A DNA stretch of 64,000 nucleotides from Xanthomonas bromi (GTDB taxonomy: Bacteria > Pseudomonadota > Gammaproteobacteria > Xanthomonadales > Xanthomonadaceae): assembly GCF_900092025.1 (NCBI RefSeq), contig NZ_FLTX01000011.1, positions 92,756 to 156,755 of the forward strand. The letters run 5' to 3'. Below the pieces are notes generated by a model. It did no database searches. It was not told where the DNA came from and saw only the letters and a program-made list of their open reading frames with translations. The position numbers were made by a program, and so were the translations under genes. Positions 1 to 11,636 of the stretch are shown here, piece by piece (the first letter of the stretch is position 1; the number at the start of each line of letters is the position of its first letter).

Positions 1-1449
1 GTTATAGGTCAGGCGTGCGTGCGAATTCATCACCGCTTCGTAAAACCGCGAGCCGGTCACTTCGCCATCGCGTCCCACCTGCATGTCGCAGACGAAACAC
101 ATGCGGTCGACCTTGGGCATCAGCGAGCAGATGCCGTTGGACAAGGTTTCCGGCAGCATCGGCACCACGAATCCCGGGAAATACACCGAGGTCGCACGCT
201 TTTGCGCTTCGTCGTCCAGCGGCGTACCGGGACGCACATAGTTGGACACGTCGGCGATCGCCACCACCAGACGGAAACCGTCGGCGTTGGGTTCGCAATA
301 CACCGCGTCGTCGAAATCCTTGGCGTCCTCGCCGTCGATGGTGACCAGCGGCATCTGCCGCAGGTCCACACGCCCACCGATCATCTGCGGCTCGACCACC
401 AGCGGCACGGCGGCCGCTTCGTCCAGCACGTCCTGCGGGAATTCGTGCGGCAATTCATGGCCGTGGATGGCCATTTCCACCACCAGCGACGGCGTCAGCT
501 TGTCGCCCAGCACCGCAATGATCTTGCCGATGGCCGGGCGGCGCGCGTCCGGCGGCGCGATCAGTTCGCACACCACCAACTGCCCTTCGCGCGCCTCGCC
601 GATGCCATCCGGGGCAATCTGCACGTTGCGTTGCACGCGCTTGTCGTCCGGGTCGACGTAGGCCACACCGTGCTCGTAGAAGAAGCGCCCGATCATGCGC
701 GACATGCGGCGTTCCAGCACGCGCGCAATGGCGCCTTCGCGGCGGCCGCGGCGGTCGATGCCGGTGACGTTGGCCAATGCACGGTCGCCGTGCATCACCT
801 TGCGCATTTCGAACGGTGGCAGGAACAGGTCGTCGCCGCCCTCGTCCGGCTTGAGGAAACCGAAGCCTTCCGGGTTGGCGATCACCACGCCGGCGATCAG
901 GCTGGTCTGCTGCACCGGCGCATAGCCGCCGCGGCGGTTCTGCACCAGTTGCGCTTCGCGCACCATCGCGGCCAGGCGCTTGCCCAGCGCATCGATGCGG
1001 TCGCTCAGGCCCAACTGCTCGGCAATTTCTTCGGCGGTCTGCGGGCCGTCGCAGGCTTCCAGCAACTGCAGGATGGCCTCGCGGCTGGCGATCGGCTCTG
1101 CATAACGCAGCGCCTCGCGGTCGGCGTGCGGATCCTTGAATTCGGCAGCAGGCGGCGCGGCGGCCTGGAAGCGTTCCGGCGGCGGCGCAGGCGGACCACT
1201 CTTGCGCGGATGCGGTGCGCGCGGGGCCGGCGGCGTTGGCAATGCGGCCGGCGGTTGCGGCGCGGCGTTGGAGGCTTTGTCGGCAGCGCGCTTATTGGCG
1301 GACTTGGTCGATGCACCGGCGGCGGCGCGGACCAGGAAGTCCGGCATCCAGCCTGGCAACTTCTGCTGCTCGGCGGTGCTGGACTCGCCTGCGCTGGTGG
1401 ATTTGCGGCGACTCGGCCGATCGGAATCTGGGGTGTTTTTCTTTGTCAT
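1..1449 (-). CDS. rnr: Ribonuclease R, 5' part (3' end off window)
   Basis: Processive 3'-5' exoribonuclease that degrades structured RNA and, with SmpB/tmRNA, mRNA of stalled ribosomes. The reverse strand reads from ATG at 1449 without a stop to the window edge, 483 codons. The first ~90 residues are a Lys/Pro/Ala-rich extension. Then come a winged-helix-like segment, cold-shock-type OB folds (GFGFLKP, around residue 185) and the start of the RNB domain, with the acidic catalytic stretch DGEDAKDFDDAVY. The catalytic core continues at least to NSHARLTY, where the window ends; the S1 domain must lie outside. RNase II is the alternative family, but the long basic N-terminal extension and two OB folds favour RNase R. 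Its partners smpB and ssrA lie at the other end of this window. Confidence 0.93.
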   Translation of the reverse strand, partial: MTKKNTPDSDRPSRRKSTSAGESSTAEQQKLPGWMPDFLVRAAAGASTKSANKRAADKASNAAPQPPAALPTPPAPRAPHPRKSGPPAPPPERFQAAAPPAAEFKDPHADREALRYAEPIASREAILQLLEACDGPQTAEEIAEQLGLSDRIDALGKRLAAMVREAQLVQNRRGGYAPVQQTSLIAGVVIANPEGFGFLKPDEGGDDLFLPPFEMRKVMHGDRALANVTGIDRRGRREGAIARVLERRMSRMIGRFFYEHGVAYVDPDDKRVQRNVQIAPDGIGEAREGQLVVCELIAPPDARRPAIGKIIAVLGDKLTPSLVVEMAIHGHELPHEFPQDVLDEAAAVPLVVEPQMIGGRVDLRQMPLVTIDGEDAKDFDDAVYCEPNADGFRLVVAIADVSNYVRPGTPLDDEAQKRATSVYFPGFVVPMLPETLSNGICSLMPKVDRMCFVCDMQVGRDGEVTGSRFYEAVMNSHARLTYN

Positions 1450-1528
1450 TGCTTACATGGTACCCGTTGGCGCAGCGAGATGGGCAGCAGGGTCGAGGCA
1501 GCGACTGCCGATTGCCACGCACAACCGG

Positions 1529-1557
1529 TTGACAAGCTTGGCGAGAGGCCGCAAAAT
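1529..1557 (+). promoter_or_regulatory. Sigma-70 promoter of tRNA-Leu
   Basis: A perfect -35 hexamer TTGACA (1529-1534) is followed after 17 bp by CAAAAT (1552-1557, 4 of 6 matches to TATAAT). The predicted start is a few bases upstream of the mature tRNA 5' end at 1571. Confidence 0.6.
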
Positions 1558-1570
1558 TTGCGGCTCACCT

Positions 1571-1657
1571 GCCCAGGTGGCGGAATTGGTAGACGCACTA
1601 GCTTCAGGTGCTAGCGGGGGCAACTTCGTGGAGGTTCGAGTCCTCTTCTGGGCACCA
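1571..1657 (+). tRNA. tRNA-Leu (CAG anticodon)
   Basis: An 87-nt class II tRNA with encoded CCA. The acceptor stem GCCCAGG pairs with TCTGGGC, the discriminator is A, and the anticodon stem CTAGC/GCTAG encloses the loop TTCAGGT with anticodon CAG, reading CUG, the commonest Leu codon in this GC-rich genome. A variable arm and the T-loop GGTTCGAGTCC are present. It is a single gene with its own promoter and terminator. Confidence 0.95.
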
Positions 1658-1665
1658 GTTTAAAA

Positions 1666-1697
1666 AGACCTCCGAGCAATCGGGGGTCTTCTGGTTT
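1666..1697 (+). terminator. Intrinsic terminator after tRNA-Leu
   Basis: A 10-bp stem (AGACCTCCGA / TCGGGGGTCT, one G-U pair) with a GCAA tetraloop begins 9 nt after the tRNA CCA end. The following tract is TCTGGTTTCT, only moderately T-rich. Confidence 0.7.
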
Positions 1698-2001
1698 CTG
1701 GGGCTCGAAAACGCAATGCCGTGGACTGCCTCGCCTCGCAAGCCAGACACATTCAGCGTTCCGACGTTCAATACGCGCGACCAGATTGTGCCGCGCTCTG
1801 CCTTGGTCGAAGATGGCCTCGCTTGAGGCCGTCAGGCCACCCGAAACCTTCACCACTCTCTCGGCAACAACGCCGGGCCTCTGTTTTTTGAAGCCAGCGC
1901 GACTGAATCAGCGACACAACCGACACTGCAGCGCGGGTGATCGCATGAGCCGGCGCACCACTTGCGTTCACCTTTCGATGAGCGCTTGAGTGCCGCCTGC
2001 T
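1698..2001. other. Intergenic region without recognisable gene
   Basis: About 300 bp between the tRNA terminator and the end of the SGNH hydrolase gene. Short ORFs on both strands show no coding character that I recognise, and I see no repeat or promoter worth naming. Confidence 0.5.
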
Positions 2002-3525
2002 TCACGGCGCAGCGGTAATCCCCGCGTCACGCAGCGCCTGTGCCCAGATGCGATAACCGGCTTCGCTCGGGTGGGTGCCGTCCGGCATCAGCGCTTCGGG
2101 CAGCGTGCCGTCGGACTGCAACAGGCTCGGTCCGATATCGAGCAGGCGCACCGTCGGATCCTTGGCGTAGCGCGCGGCCAGCAGCCGATTTGTCTCGGCG
2201 ATCGGGGCGCGCCGCGCATCGTCGGCATTGCGGCCACGCGGCATGATCGCCATCAGGATCAGCTTGCTGTTGGGCAGGCGGCGGCGCACCTCGCTGACCA
2301 CCGCCTGCACGCCCAAGGCGGCTTCGGCCGGGGTGCTGGCACGCGATTGCGCGGTGCCGGTGAGGTTGTTGGTGCCGATATGCAGCACCACCCAGCGCGG
2401 ATCCAGGCCATCGAGTTCGCCCTGGCGAATGCGCCACAGCACGTTCTGCGTGCGGTCCCAGCCAAAGCCCAGATTCAGTACCGGCCGCTTGCCATACAAC
2501 CATTGCCACGATTCCGGTCCACTGACCCGCGTGGCCTGCGGCGGCCCGGACCAAAAATGCGTGATCGAGTCGCCGATCATCACTACCTTCGGCTTCAGGC
2601 TGCGCGCAGCTGCAAGCGCTGCGTGGTGGCGCGCGTACCAGTCATAGGAGTCCTGCTCCAGCCAGTCGACCGGCATCAGTGAGGTCGCTGCGTCACGACC
2701 GAGTTCGGCCATCGGCTTGACCGGCGCCTCGTCCAGCAGCCGCGCCAGCGTGGGTTCGATCGCTTCGGCCAGCATGCGCTGCCCTTGCGTGTCCGGATGC
2801 AACGCACCGGCCGCTGGATGCAACCGGGTGTCGTAGAACAGCGCGGTGCGCAGCGTGCCGTCGCGTTGGAAGATCGAGCTCACATCCAGATACGTCACGC
2901 GCGGGTTGTCGCCGTAACGCACGGCCAAACCCTGATTGATCTGCGCATCGCGACGCGACTTTTCGCTGGAAAGATCGCTGGGCAACACACTCAACAACAG
3001 GATATGCGTGCGCGGCAGCCTTTGTTCGATCGCTGCGACCACCGCATCGATGCCCAATTGGGTCTGTTCGGCGGTTTGACCGAGATGGCCGGTGTTGTTG
3101 GTGCCGATCAGCACCAGTGCGACTTTTGGCTGCAGCCCGTCGACTTCGCCGTTGGCCAGCCGCCACAGCACGTTTTCGGTGCCGTCGCCGCTGAAGCCCA
3201 GATTGAGCGCGCCGCGGATGCCGTAGAAGGTCTGCCAGGTCGGTTGGAAGTCTTCGTCCGGCGCTTTCGCTTCTTCGTAGTTCTGGGTGATCGAATCGCC
3301 GATCAGCAGCAGCTTGGTGTCCGGATGCTGCTTCACCTGCTCCAGCACCTGCGCATGCCGCTGCGCCCACCAGGTTTCTTGCAGACGGTCGGTGGGCACG
3401 ATAGACGCTGGCGGCGTTTGCGCGCTTGCCGCAGTGCAGACCAGCAATAGCCCCCAGCACCAAAGCGTGCGTGCAAGGCCAGACGGGGAAACGCGAGACG
3501 AAAAAGCGTGCAAAGACCGAGACAT
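2002..3525 (-). CDS. Secreted tandem SGNH/GDSL hydrolase (PAF-AH-like)
   Basis: Exported esterase-type protein of 507 aa made of two copies of one SGNH hydrolase domain. The chosen ATG at 3525 gives a signal peptide (basic start, hydrophobic WGLLLVCTAASAQ, cleavage near residue 36); an in-frame ORF extends 26 codons upstream but spoils the signal. Copy 1 (about 45-265) has GDSIT with Ser78, a Gly block (GFSGDGTENVLWRL) and GTNN. Copy 2 (about 290-505) repeats these: GDSIT Ser320, GFGWDRTQNVLWRI, GTNN, and a standard DGTH (Asp482/His485). In copy 1 the Asp-x-x-His spacing is disturbed (DTRLHP...ALHP). Substrate unknown; acetyl-ester or lipid hydrolysis is the family expectation. Confidence 0.85.
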   Translation of the reverse strand: MSRSLHAFSSRVSPSGLARTLWCWGLLLVCTAASAQTPPASIVPTDRLQETWWAQRHAQVLEQVKQHPDTKLLLIGDSITQNYEEAKAPDEDFQPTWQTFYGIRGALNLGFSGDGTENVLWRLANGEVDGLQPKVALVLIGTNNTGHLGQTAEQTQLGIDAVVAAIEQRLPRTHILLLSVLPSDLSSEKSRRDAQINQGLAVRYGDNPRVTYLDVSSIFQRDGTLRTALFYDTRLHPAAGALHPDTQGQRMLAEAIEPTLARLLDEAPVKPMAELGRDAATSLMPVDWLEQDSYDWYARHHAALAAARSLKPKVVMIGDSITHFWSGPPQATRVSGPESWQWLYGKRPVLNLGFGWDRTQNVLWRIRQGELDGLDPRWVVLHIGTNNLTGTAQSRASTPAEAALGVQAVVSEVRRRLPNSKLILMAIMPRGRNADDARRAPIAETNRLLAARYAKDPTVRLLDIGPSLLQSDGTLPEALMPDGTHPSEAGYRIWAQALRDAGITAAP

Positions 3526-3672
3526 GCGCGCACCAGACACTGGACAAGCATCGATTGTGGTCCGCGCGTGCGGCACGCGACAAGCGCTGACGTCGCTGTG
3601 CACGCAGGTGCCGGATTCGCGAAGAGTCCTCCAGCGTCACCACGTTATGCGGGACGCTGGAGTGATGACGAC

Positions 3673-4821
3673 TCAGCGCAACCCGGTCTCGCCGCGCGCA
3701 ATCACCAATCGCTGAATCTCCGACGTGCCCTCGTAGATTTCGGTGATCTTGGCATCGCGGAAATACCGCTCCAGCGGCATTTCTTTCGAATAACCCATGC
3801 CGCCATGAATCTGCACGGCTTGATGGGTGATCCACATCGCTGCTTCCGAGGCAGTGAGCTTGGCCACCGCCGCTTCGGTGCCGAACTTCTTGCCCTGCCC
3901 CTTCAACCATGCCGCGCGCAGCGTCAGCAGCAGCGCGGCATCCAGCTTGCATTTCATGTCGGCGATCTTGGCCTGCGTCATCTGGAAGGTGCCGATCGCC
4001 GCGCCGAACGCCTTGCGCTCCTTCACGTAGGCCAGCGTGGCCTCGTACGCCGCACGCGCGATACCGACCGCCTGCGAAGCGATGCCAATGCGCCCGGCAT
4101 CGAGCACGCTCATTGCGGTCTTGAAACCCTCGCCTTCCACGCCCAGCACCTCGTCGGGCTGCGCAAGGTAATCGGCAAACTCGATTTCGCAGGTGGCCGA
4201 GGCGCGAATGCCCAGCTTGGGCTCGGTCTTGCCGCGATGAAAACCGGCGCGGTCGGTGTCGACCATGAATGCGGTGATGCCGCGCGAGCCCTTGTCCGGC
4301 TCGGTCACTGCAAACAAGACGATGTACTTGGCGACCGGGCCGGAGGTGATCCAGCTCTTCTTGCCATTGATGAGGAAGCTGCCGTCGGCCTGCTTTACCG
4401 CACGGCAGCGCATTGCCGACGCATCCGAGCCGGATTGCGGCTCGGTCAGCGCAAATGCGCCGATGTGGGTGCCTTCTGCGACCGCGCGCACGTACAGCTG
4501 CTTCTGCGCTTCGCTACCGTTTTTCAAAATACCGGTGCAGAACAGCGAGTTGTTGACCGACACGACGGTGGAGTGCGCGCCGTCGGCGGCGGCGATTTCG
4601 ATCATCGCCAACGCATAGCTGATCGGGTCCATGCCGGCGCCACCGTATTCGACCGGCACCTCGATGCCCATCAGGCCGTTTTCGCCCAGCAGGCGGATAT
4701 TTTCCAGCGGAAATTCGCCGCTGCGATCGAACTGCTCGGCGCTGGGCGCGATTTTTTCCTGCGCGATGCGGCGCGCCACATCCTGGATCATCAATTGTTC
4801 TTCGGTAAAGTTGAAATCCAC
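3673..4821 (-). CDS. Acyl-CoA dehydrogenase
   Basis: FAD-dependent dehydrogenase of fatty-acid or branched-chain acyl-CoA oxidation, 382 aa, the usual family length, passing electrons to ETF. Start GTG at 4821 gives VDFNFTEEQ, the normal family N-terminus, and is preceded at good spacing by the strong ribosome site GGAGGGG. Motifs include the FAD/substrate loop ALTEPQSGSDAS, WITSGPVAKY, and the C-terminal MWITHQAVQIHGGMGY followed by RYFRDAKITEIYEGTSEIQ, where the Glu of YEGTSE is the expected catalytic base. It is a lone gene divergent from the sahR-metH operon, 121 bp apart. Chain-length preference cannot be read from the sequence. Confidence 0.93.
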   Translation of the reverse strand: MDFNFTEEQLMIQDVARRIAQEKIAPSAEQFDRSGEFPLENIRLLGENGLMGIEVPVEYGGAGMDPISYALAMIEIAAADGAHSTVVSVNNSLFCTGILKNGSEAQKQLYVRAVAEGTHIGAFALTEPQSGSDASAMRCRAVKQADGSFLINGKKSWITSGPVAKYIVLFAVTEPDKGSRGITAFMVDTDRAGFHRGKTEPKLGIRASATCEIEFADYLAQPDEVLGVEGEGFKTAMSVLDAGRIGIASQAVGIARAAYEATLAYVKERKAFGAAIGTFQMTQAKIADMKCKLDAALLLTLRAAWLKGQGKKFGTEAAVAKLTASEAAMWITHQAVQIHGGMGYSKEMPLERYFRDAKITEIYEGTSEIQRLVIARGETGLR

Positions 4822-4911
4822 GTCGCACCCCTCCAGACCTGAGCTGAGCCCCATTGTAGCGGCAACCATTCGCATGCGTATGTAGTTGACCGCACTTGCC
4901 GCCCGGCCGAA

Positions 4912-4941
4912 AATATCTCCATATCGCGATATAGAGATATT
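4912..4941. promoter_or_regulatory. 30-bp near-perfect palindrome, likely SahR operator
   Basis: Two 15-bp arms (AATATCTCCATATCG and CGATATAGAGATATT) are reverse complements with one mismatch. The core ATATCGCGATAT is perfect. The palindrome ends one base before the ATG at 4943 and is the most AT-rich spot in the area. An ArsR-family dimer fits such a site. Its position would block transcription or initiation of the sahR-metH operon. That SahR is the binder is inference from adjacency. Confidence 0.75.
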
Positions 4942-4942
4942 C

Positions 4943-5938
4943 ATGGATCTGGAAGACTGGTCGGCCCGCCTGAAGGTATTTGCCGACGCCACCCGAGTCC
5001 GCCTGCTGACCTTGCTGGAGCAGGAAGAACTCACCGTGGCCGAGCTGTCGGCCATCACCCGGCTGGCGCAGCCGCGCGTCTCCACGCATCTGGCCAAACT
5101 CAAGGAGGCCGGACTGGTCCGTGATCGTCGCGCCGGGGTGTCGGCCTATTACCGTTTCGATGAAGTGTCGCTGGACCCGGCACAGCGCGCCCTGTGGCTG
5201 GCGCTGAGCACCGGCAGCGACGATCCGCTGCTGCGCCAGGACGCCGAGCGCGTGCCAGCCGTGCTGTCCAACCGCGCCGCCGACCAGAACTGGGCCGATT
5301 CGGTGGCCGGCGACATGGAGCGGCATTACTCGCCGGGACGCACCTGGGAGGCCCTGGCGCGTACCGCGCTGCCTCTGCTGGAAACCGGCGACGTGCTGGA
5401 CATCGCCTCCGGCGACGGCGTGCTGGCCGAACTGGTGGCCCCGCACGCCACCCGCTACATCTGCATCGACACCAGCGCACGCGTGGTAGCCACCGCCAGC
5501 GAGCGCCTGCGCAAACTGCGCAACGTGGAAGTGCGCGAAGGCGACATGCATGCGCTGCCGTTCCCCGATGCCAGTTTCGACCTGGTGGTGCTGATGCATG
5601 CGCTCACCTACGCCGCCAAACCGGCGCAAGCGGTGGCCGAATCGGCGCGCGTGCTGCGCCCCGGTGGCCGCCTGCTGCTGTGCAGCCTGGCAAAGCACGA
5701 ACATCGCGCGGCCGTGCATGCGTATGGCCATGTGAACCTGGGGTTTGCCGCCAAGGAATTGCGCAAGTTCGTCGAAAAAGCCGGGCTGGATGTCTCCAGC
5801 CTGGAAACGGTGACGCGCGAAAAACGTCCGCCGCATTTCGAAGTGATTTCGCTGATTGCTGTGAAGCCGGGATTGGGAAATCGGGATTCGGAATTGGTTG
5901 AAAGCAGAGAAGCCGTTTCACGGAGAACTGAATCATGA
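4943..5938 (+). CDS. sahR: ArsR-family regulator fused to SAM-methyltransferase domain (SahR-like)
   Basis: Regulator of 331 aa. Residues 1-95 form an ArsR winged helix ([24 protein letters not shown], then recognition helix [17 protein letters not shown]). Residues 130-300 form a class I methyltransferase fold with motif I DIASGDG. ArsR-methyltransferase fusions next to methionine-cycle genes were described as SahR, which senses S-adenosylhomocysteine; the role here follows from that and from overlap with metH. ATG 4943 is chosen over TTG 4886 because it starts at the conserved MDLEDW. No clear Shine-Dalgarno is seen, so the mRNA may be leaderless. The last ~20 residues are encoded by a dispersed GGGATT repeat. 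The stop overlaps the next ATG (ATGA). Confidence 0.85.
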   Translation: MDLEDWSARLKVFADATRVRLLTLLEQEELTVAELSAITRLAQPRVSTHLAKLKEAGLVRDRRAGVSAYYRFDEVSLDPAQRALWLALSTGSDDPLLRQDAERVPAVLSNRAADQNWADSVAGDMERHYSPGRTWEALARTALPLLETGDVLDIASGDGVLAELVAPHATRYICIDTSARVVATASERLRKLRNVEVREGDMHALPFPDASFDLVVLMHALTYAAKPAQAVAESARVLRPGGRLLLCSLAKHEHRAAVHAYGHVNLGFAAKELRKFVEKAGLDVSSLETVTREKRPPHFEVISLIAVKPGLGNRDSELVESREAVSRRTES

Positions 5939-7068
5939 CGCAGGCATCGAATCCCCAATCCCCAATCCCGTTCTCGCTGCCGTGGCTGCATCCGGAGCGT
6001 GCCGCCAAGCTCACTGCCGCGCTCGCCGAGCGCATCCTCATCATCGATGGCGCAATGGGCACCATGATTCAGCGCCACGATCTGCAGGAGCCGGATTATC
6101 GCGGCACCCGCTTTGCCGAGGGCTACGACAGCGTGCACGTGCATGGGCCGGGGTGCGATCACGCTCATACACCGGAAAGCCACGACCTGAAGGGCAATAA
6201 CGATCTGCTGCTGCTGACGCGCCCGGAGATCATCGGCGGCATCCATCGCGCCTATCTGGATGCAGGCGCCGACCTGCTGGAAACCAATACCTTCAACGCC
6301 ACCTCGGTGAGCCAGGCCGACTATCATCTGGAACATCTGGTGTACGAGTTGAACAAGGCCGGTGCGCAAGTGGCGCGGGCATGCTGCGATGCCGTCGAAG
6401 CGCTGACGCCGCAGAAACCGCGCTTTGTGATCGGCGTGCTCGGTCCCACCAGCCGTACCGCCTCGATCAGCCCGGACGTCAACGACCCCGGCTACCGCAA
6501 CACCAGTTTCGACGCGCTGCGCGAAACCTATCGCGAAGCCATTGAGGGCTTGATCGATGGCGGCGCCGACACGCTGATGGTGGAAACCATCTTCGACACG
6601 CTCAATGCCAAAGCCGCGTTGTATGCGATCGAGGAGGTCTTCGAGGCGCGCGGCGGGCGATTGCCGGTGATGGTGTCCGGCACCATCACCGATGCCTCCG
6701 GGCGCACCTTGTCCGGACAAACAGCCGAAGCGTTTTATGCATCCGTCGCGCACGGGCGGCCGTTGTCGGTGGGGCTTAACTGTGCGCTCGGCGCCAAGGA
6801 TCTGCGCCCGCACGTGGAAATGCTGGCGCAGATCGCCGACGCCTATGTCAGCGCGCATCCGAACGCCGGCTTGCCGAACGCCTTCGGCGAATACGACGAG
6901 ACACCGGAAGAAATGGCAGAAACCTTGCGCGAATTTGCCAAGTCCGGCCTGCTCAATTTGGTGGGTGGTTGCTGCGGCACCTCGCCGGACCATATCCGCG
7001 CGATTGCCGAGGCGGTAGCAGATCTGCCGCCACGCCAGTTGCCTGGCGCGCAGGAGCTGGCGGCGTGA
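5935..7068 (+). CDS. metH: Methionine synthase, homocysteine-binding (N-terminal) module
   Basis: 377-aa stand-alone homocysteine S-methyltransferase domain, equal to the first ~350 residues of cobalamin-dependent MetH. Zinc ligands are all present: Cys283 in LNCALGA and Cys346/Cys347 in GGCCGTS. The N-terminal motif [12 protein letters not shown] is intact. It ends just where E. coli MetH passes into its folate domain. The rest of the enzyme is the ORF at 7310, in another frame, after a 241-bp gap with repeats. Codons 4-12 derive from an AATCCCC repeat directly after the start. The ATG overlaps the sahR stop. The two ORFs presumably act together as one methionine synthase. Confidence 0.9.
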   Translation: MTQASNPQSPIPFSLPWLHPERAAKLTAALAERILIIDGAMGTMIQRHDLQEPDYRGTRFAEGYDSVHVHGPGCDHAHTPESHDLKGNNDLLLLTRPEIIGGIHRAYLDAGADLLETNTFNATSVSQADYHLEHLVYELNKAGAQVARACCDAVEALTPQKPRFVIGVLGPTSRTASISPDVNDPGYRNTSFDALRETYREAIEGLIDGGADTLMVETIFDTLNAKAALYAIEEVFEARGGRLPVMVSGTITDASGRTLSGQTAEAFYASVAHGRPLSVGLNCALGAKDLRPHVEMLAQIADAYVSAHPNAGLPNAFGEYDETPEEMAETLREFAKSGLLNLVGGCCGTSPDHIRAIAEAVADLPPRQLPGAQELAA

Positions 7069-7080
7069 TGCGGCAAGTGA

Positions 7081-7226
7081 GCTCGCATCCGCCCTTCGGG
7101 CACCTTCTCCCGCAGGCGGGAGAAGGGCACAGCATGGTTTCGCTTGGCGCACGGAAGCACCGTGCGCAGTGCATCGCCCTTCTCCCGCCTACGGGAGAAG
7201 GTGGCGCGCAGCGCCGGATGAGGGCC
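7081..7226. repeat. Inverted pair of CTTCTCCCGC palindromic repeats
   Basis: Two facing copies lie between the MetH halves. Copy 1 (about 7081-7128) contains CTTCTCCCGC AGGC GGGAGAAGG preceded by GCATCCGCCCTTCGGGC. Copy 2 (about 7179-7226) is inverted: CCCTTCTCCCG..CGGGAGAAGG then GGCGCGCAGCGCCGGATGAGGG. Each can fold alone and the two can pair. A related pair lies between sucB and lpdA. The pattern resembles REP/MITE elements. Confidence 0.8.
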
Positions 7227-7309
7227 GCATTTCATTGCGGTGCAACGTCCAGCCGTAAGCAGCAACCCACCAAGACCGATCGCGCCGTCACCGTCCAGCA
7301 GAGCCTTGC

Positions 7310-10063
<2,754 letters not shown>

Positions 10064-10430
10064 GAGCAACCGACGTATAGCTAGCCGCAAGTACCATCGT
10101 TGTACATCGCTTCCAACAAACCAACCAGCAACCTATCGGGCGCGGGGCCCTCGCCGATTGCGGGACCGGTGGCGGCATGGCTGCCGCCATCGAGCCCCCC
10201 GGGATGGGTTCACGGCGTATCCCGCAAGCGGTGAGGGCATCGCGCCCTCAAATGACCAGGCTCTTGACTCGCGCTTTTGACTGTATCGGGCGATCCACAG
10301 AAGTTAGAGCAGTCACGCACGACACGCGAGCGGATGCGCATAGTGCAACTGTGGGTGCTAATAACAGATCGCCGGGCAAAACCCGGCGATCCAAACCCAA
10401 AGCTCGGCAAAACGCGCCGAACTCACCGCA
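10064..10430. other. Convergent intergenic region with three hairpins
   Basis: 367 bp between the 3' ends of metH and the AGE epimerase gene. No gene is seen. Hairpins: 10168-10191 (GGTGGCGGCA TGGC TGCCGCCATC), about 10231-10250 (TGAGGGC/GCCCTCA) and 10367-10391. None has a good T-tract. Confidence 0.6.
10367..10391. terminator. Hairpin between convergent metH and AGE epimerase genes
   Basis: A perfect 10-bp stem GATCGCCGGG / CCCGGCGATC with loop CAAAA. It lies 40 bp past the AGE epimerase stop on the reverse strand and 300 bp past metH. Without a clear U-run on either strand, terminator function is plausible but not certain. Confidence 0.45.
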
Positions 10431-11636
10431 TCACGCAACCGGCCGCAACACGTTCAACACCTCATAGCACGCGCCCATGGTGTGGTAATCGGTCTTCCCA
10501 GCCGGGCTTTTCTCATCGCTGTACTTGCGGTTGTCCGCATCCAGAATGCGATACCACGCACCATACTGATGATCGATCATGTGCGCCCACGAATAGGCCC
10601 ACAGCTTGTCGTACCACTGCCAGTAGCGATCGTCGCCACTGCGCTTGGCCAGCAATGCGGCAGCGGCCAGCGACTCGGCCTGCACCCAGAAATACTTGTC
10701 GTCGTCGCAGACCTTGCCGTCGGGATCGAAGCCGTAATACAACCCACCGCGCTGCGCATCCCATGAACGTTCCACTGCCACGTCGAACAGATGCTGCGCG
10801 GTCGGCAGCAACCACTCGGCCGGCGCATAACGATCCAGCAGCATCAGCAACTTGGCCCATTCGGTCTGATGGCCAGGCTGGAAACCCCATGGGCGAAACA
10901 GGTGCTTGGGATTGTCGCGGTTGTAGTCCCAGTCGATATTCCACTGCAGGTCGTAATGCTCCCACACCAACCCATCGGCCTTGGCCGCCTGGCGCCGGGT
11001 CATGTTAGCGGCCAGCACCAGTGCGCGATCGAGATAATGCTGCTCGCCGCTGGCCTCGTACGCAGCGATCATCGCCTCGCACATATGCATGTTGGCGTTC
11101 TGGCCGCGGTAGCTGGTGAAGTTGAAGTGCGCGTCGGCTTCGTCGCGATACAGCCCGAACTCCGCTTCCCAGAAGTGCTTTTCCAGCAACTGCCAGGTTT
11201 CGTCCATCCACGCACGCGCCTCATCGACGCCGGCCTTCAAACCACACGAATAGGCCAGCAGCACGAAGGCCACGCCATAGCAGTGATTCATGTCGTCGTC
11301 GACTACGCCATCGCGCAGCGTCCACGCATAACCGCCGGTTTGCGGATTGCGGTGCACGTCACGCAGATAGTCCAGCCCATGACGCACCGCCTGCAGATAC
11401 GCGGCATCGCCGAACTCGCGATATGCCATCGCGTAATTGAAGACGAAGCGCGTACTGCTGACCAGGTGCCGATGCCCGGCATCGTAGATCGACCCATCGT
11501 CGCGGAAATACTGAAAGAACCCGCCCGCCGGATCGATTGCGCGCGGATGATAGAACGCCATGGTATCGGAGATGTGCTGGCGCAAGACGTCAGCCGAACG
11601 GAAATCGGGTGCAGGTGTTGCAGGCAAACGGCTCAT
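10431..11636 (-). CDS. AGE-family epimerase/isomerase (probable D-mannose isomerase)
   Basis: 401-aa cytosolic (alpha/alpha)6-barrel enzyme of the N-acylglucosamine 2-epimerase/YihS family. Typical stretches are STRFVFNYAMAYREFG, HCYGVAFVLLAYS, FTSYRGQNANMHMCEAMIAAYEA, RPWGFQPGHQTEWAKLLMLLD and HTMGACYEVLNVLR, containing the family's catalytic His positions. Being last in an operon with a hexose symporter and a fructokinase-like kinase, it most likely converts mannose to fructose, which the kinase then phosphorylates. N-acetylglucosamine epimerase or cellobiose epimerase are less likely in this context. Its ATG overlaps the kinase stop (ATGA), suggesting translational coupling. Confidence 0.82.
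   Translation of the reverse strand: MSRLPATPAPDFRSADVLRQHISDTMAFYHPRAIDPAGGFFQYFRDDGSIYDAGHRHLVSSTRFVFNYAMAYREFGDAAYLQAVRHGLDYLRDVHRNPQTGGYAWTLRDGVVDDDMNHCYGVAFVLLAYSCGLKAGVDEARAWMDETWQLLEKHFWEAEFGLYRDEADAHFNFTSYRGQNANMHMCEAMIAAYEASGEQHYLDRALVLAANMTRRQAAKADGLVWEHYDLQWNIDWDYNRDNPKHLFRPWGFQPGHQTEWAKLLMLLDRYAPAEWLLPTAQHLFDVAVERSWDAQRGGLYYGFDPDGKVCDDDKYFWVQAESLAAAALLAKRSGDDRYWQWYDKLWAYSWAHMIDHQYGAWYRILDADNRKYSDEKSPAGKTDYHTMGACYEVLNVLRPVA

Noticed and set aside
19..1614. 531-codon open frame on the + strand across rnr
   Set aside because: Antisense to RNase R, and its end runs into the tRNA-Leu gene.
7069..7309. Extra small gene between the MetH modules
   Set aside because: The frames there are translations of palindromic repeats and have no start with a ribosome site.
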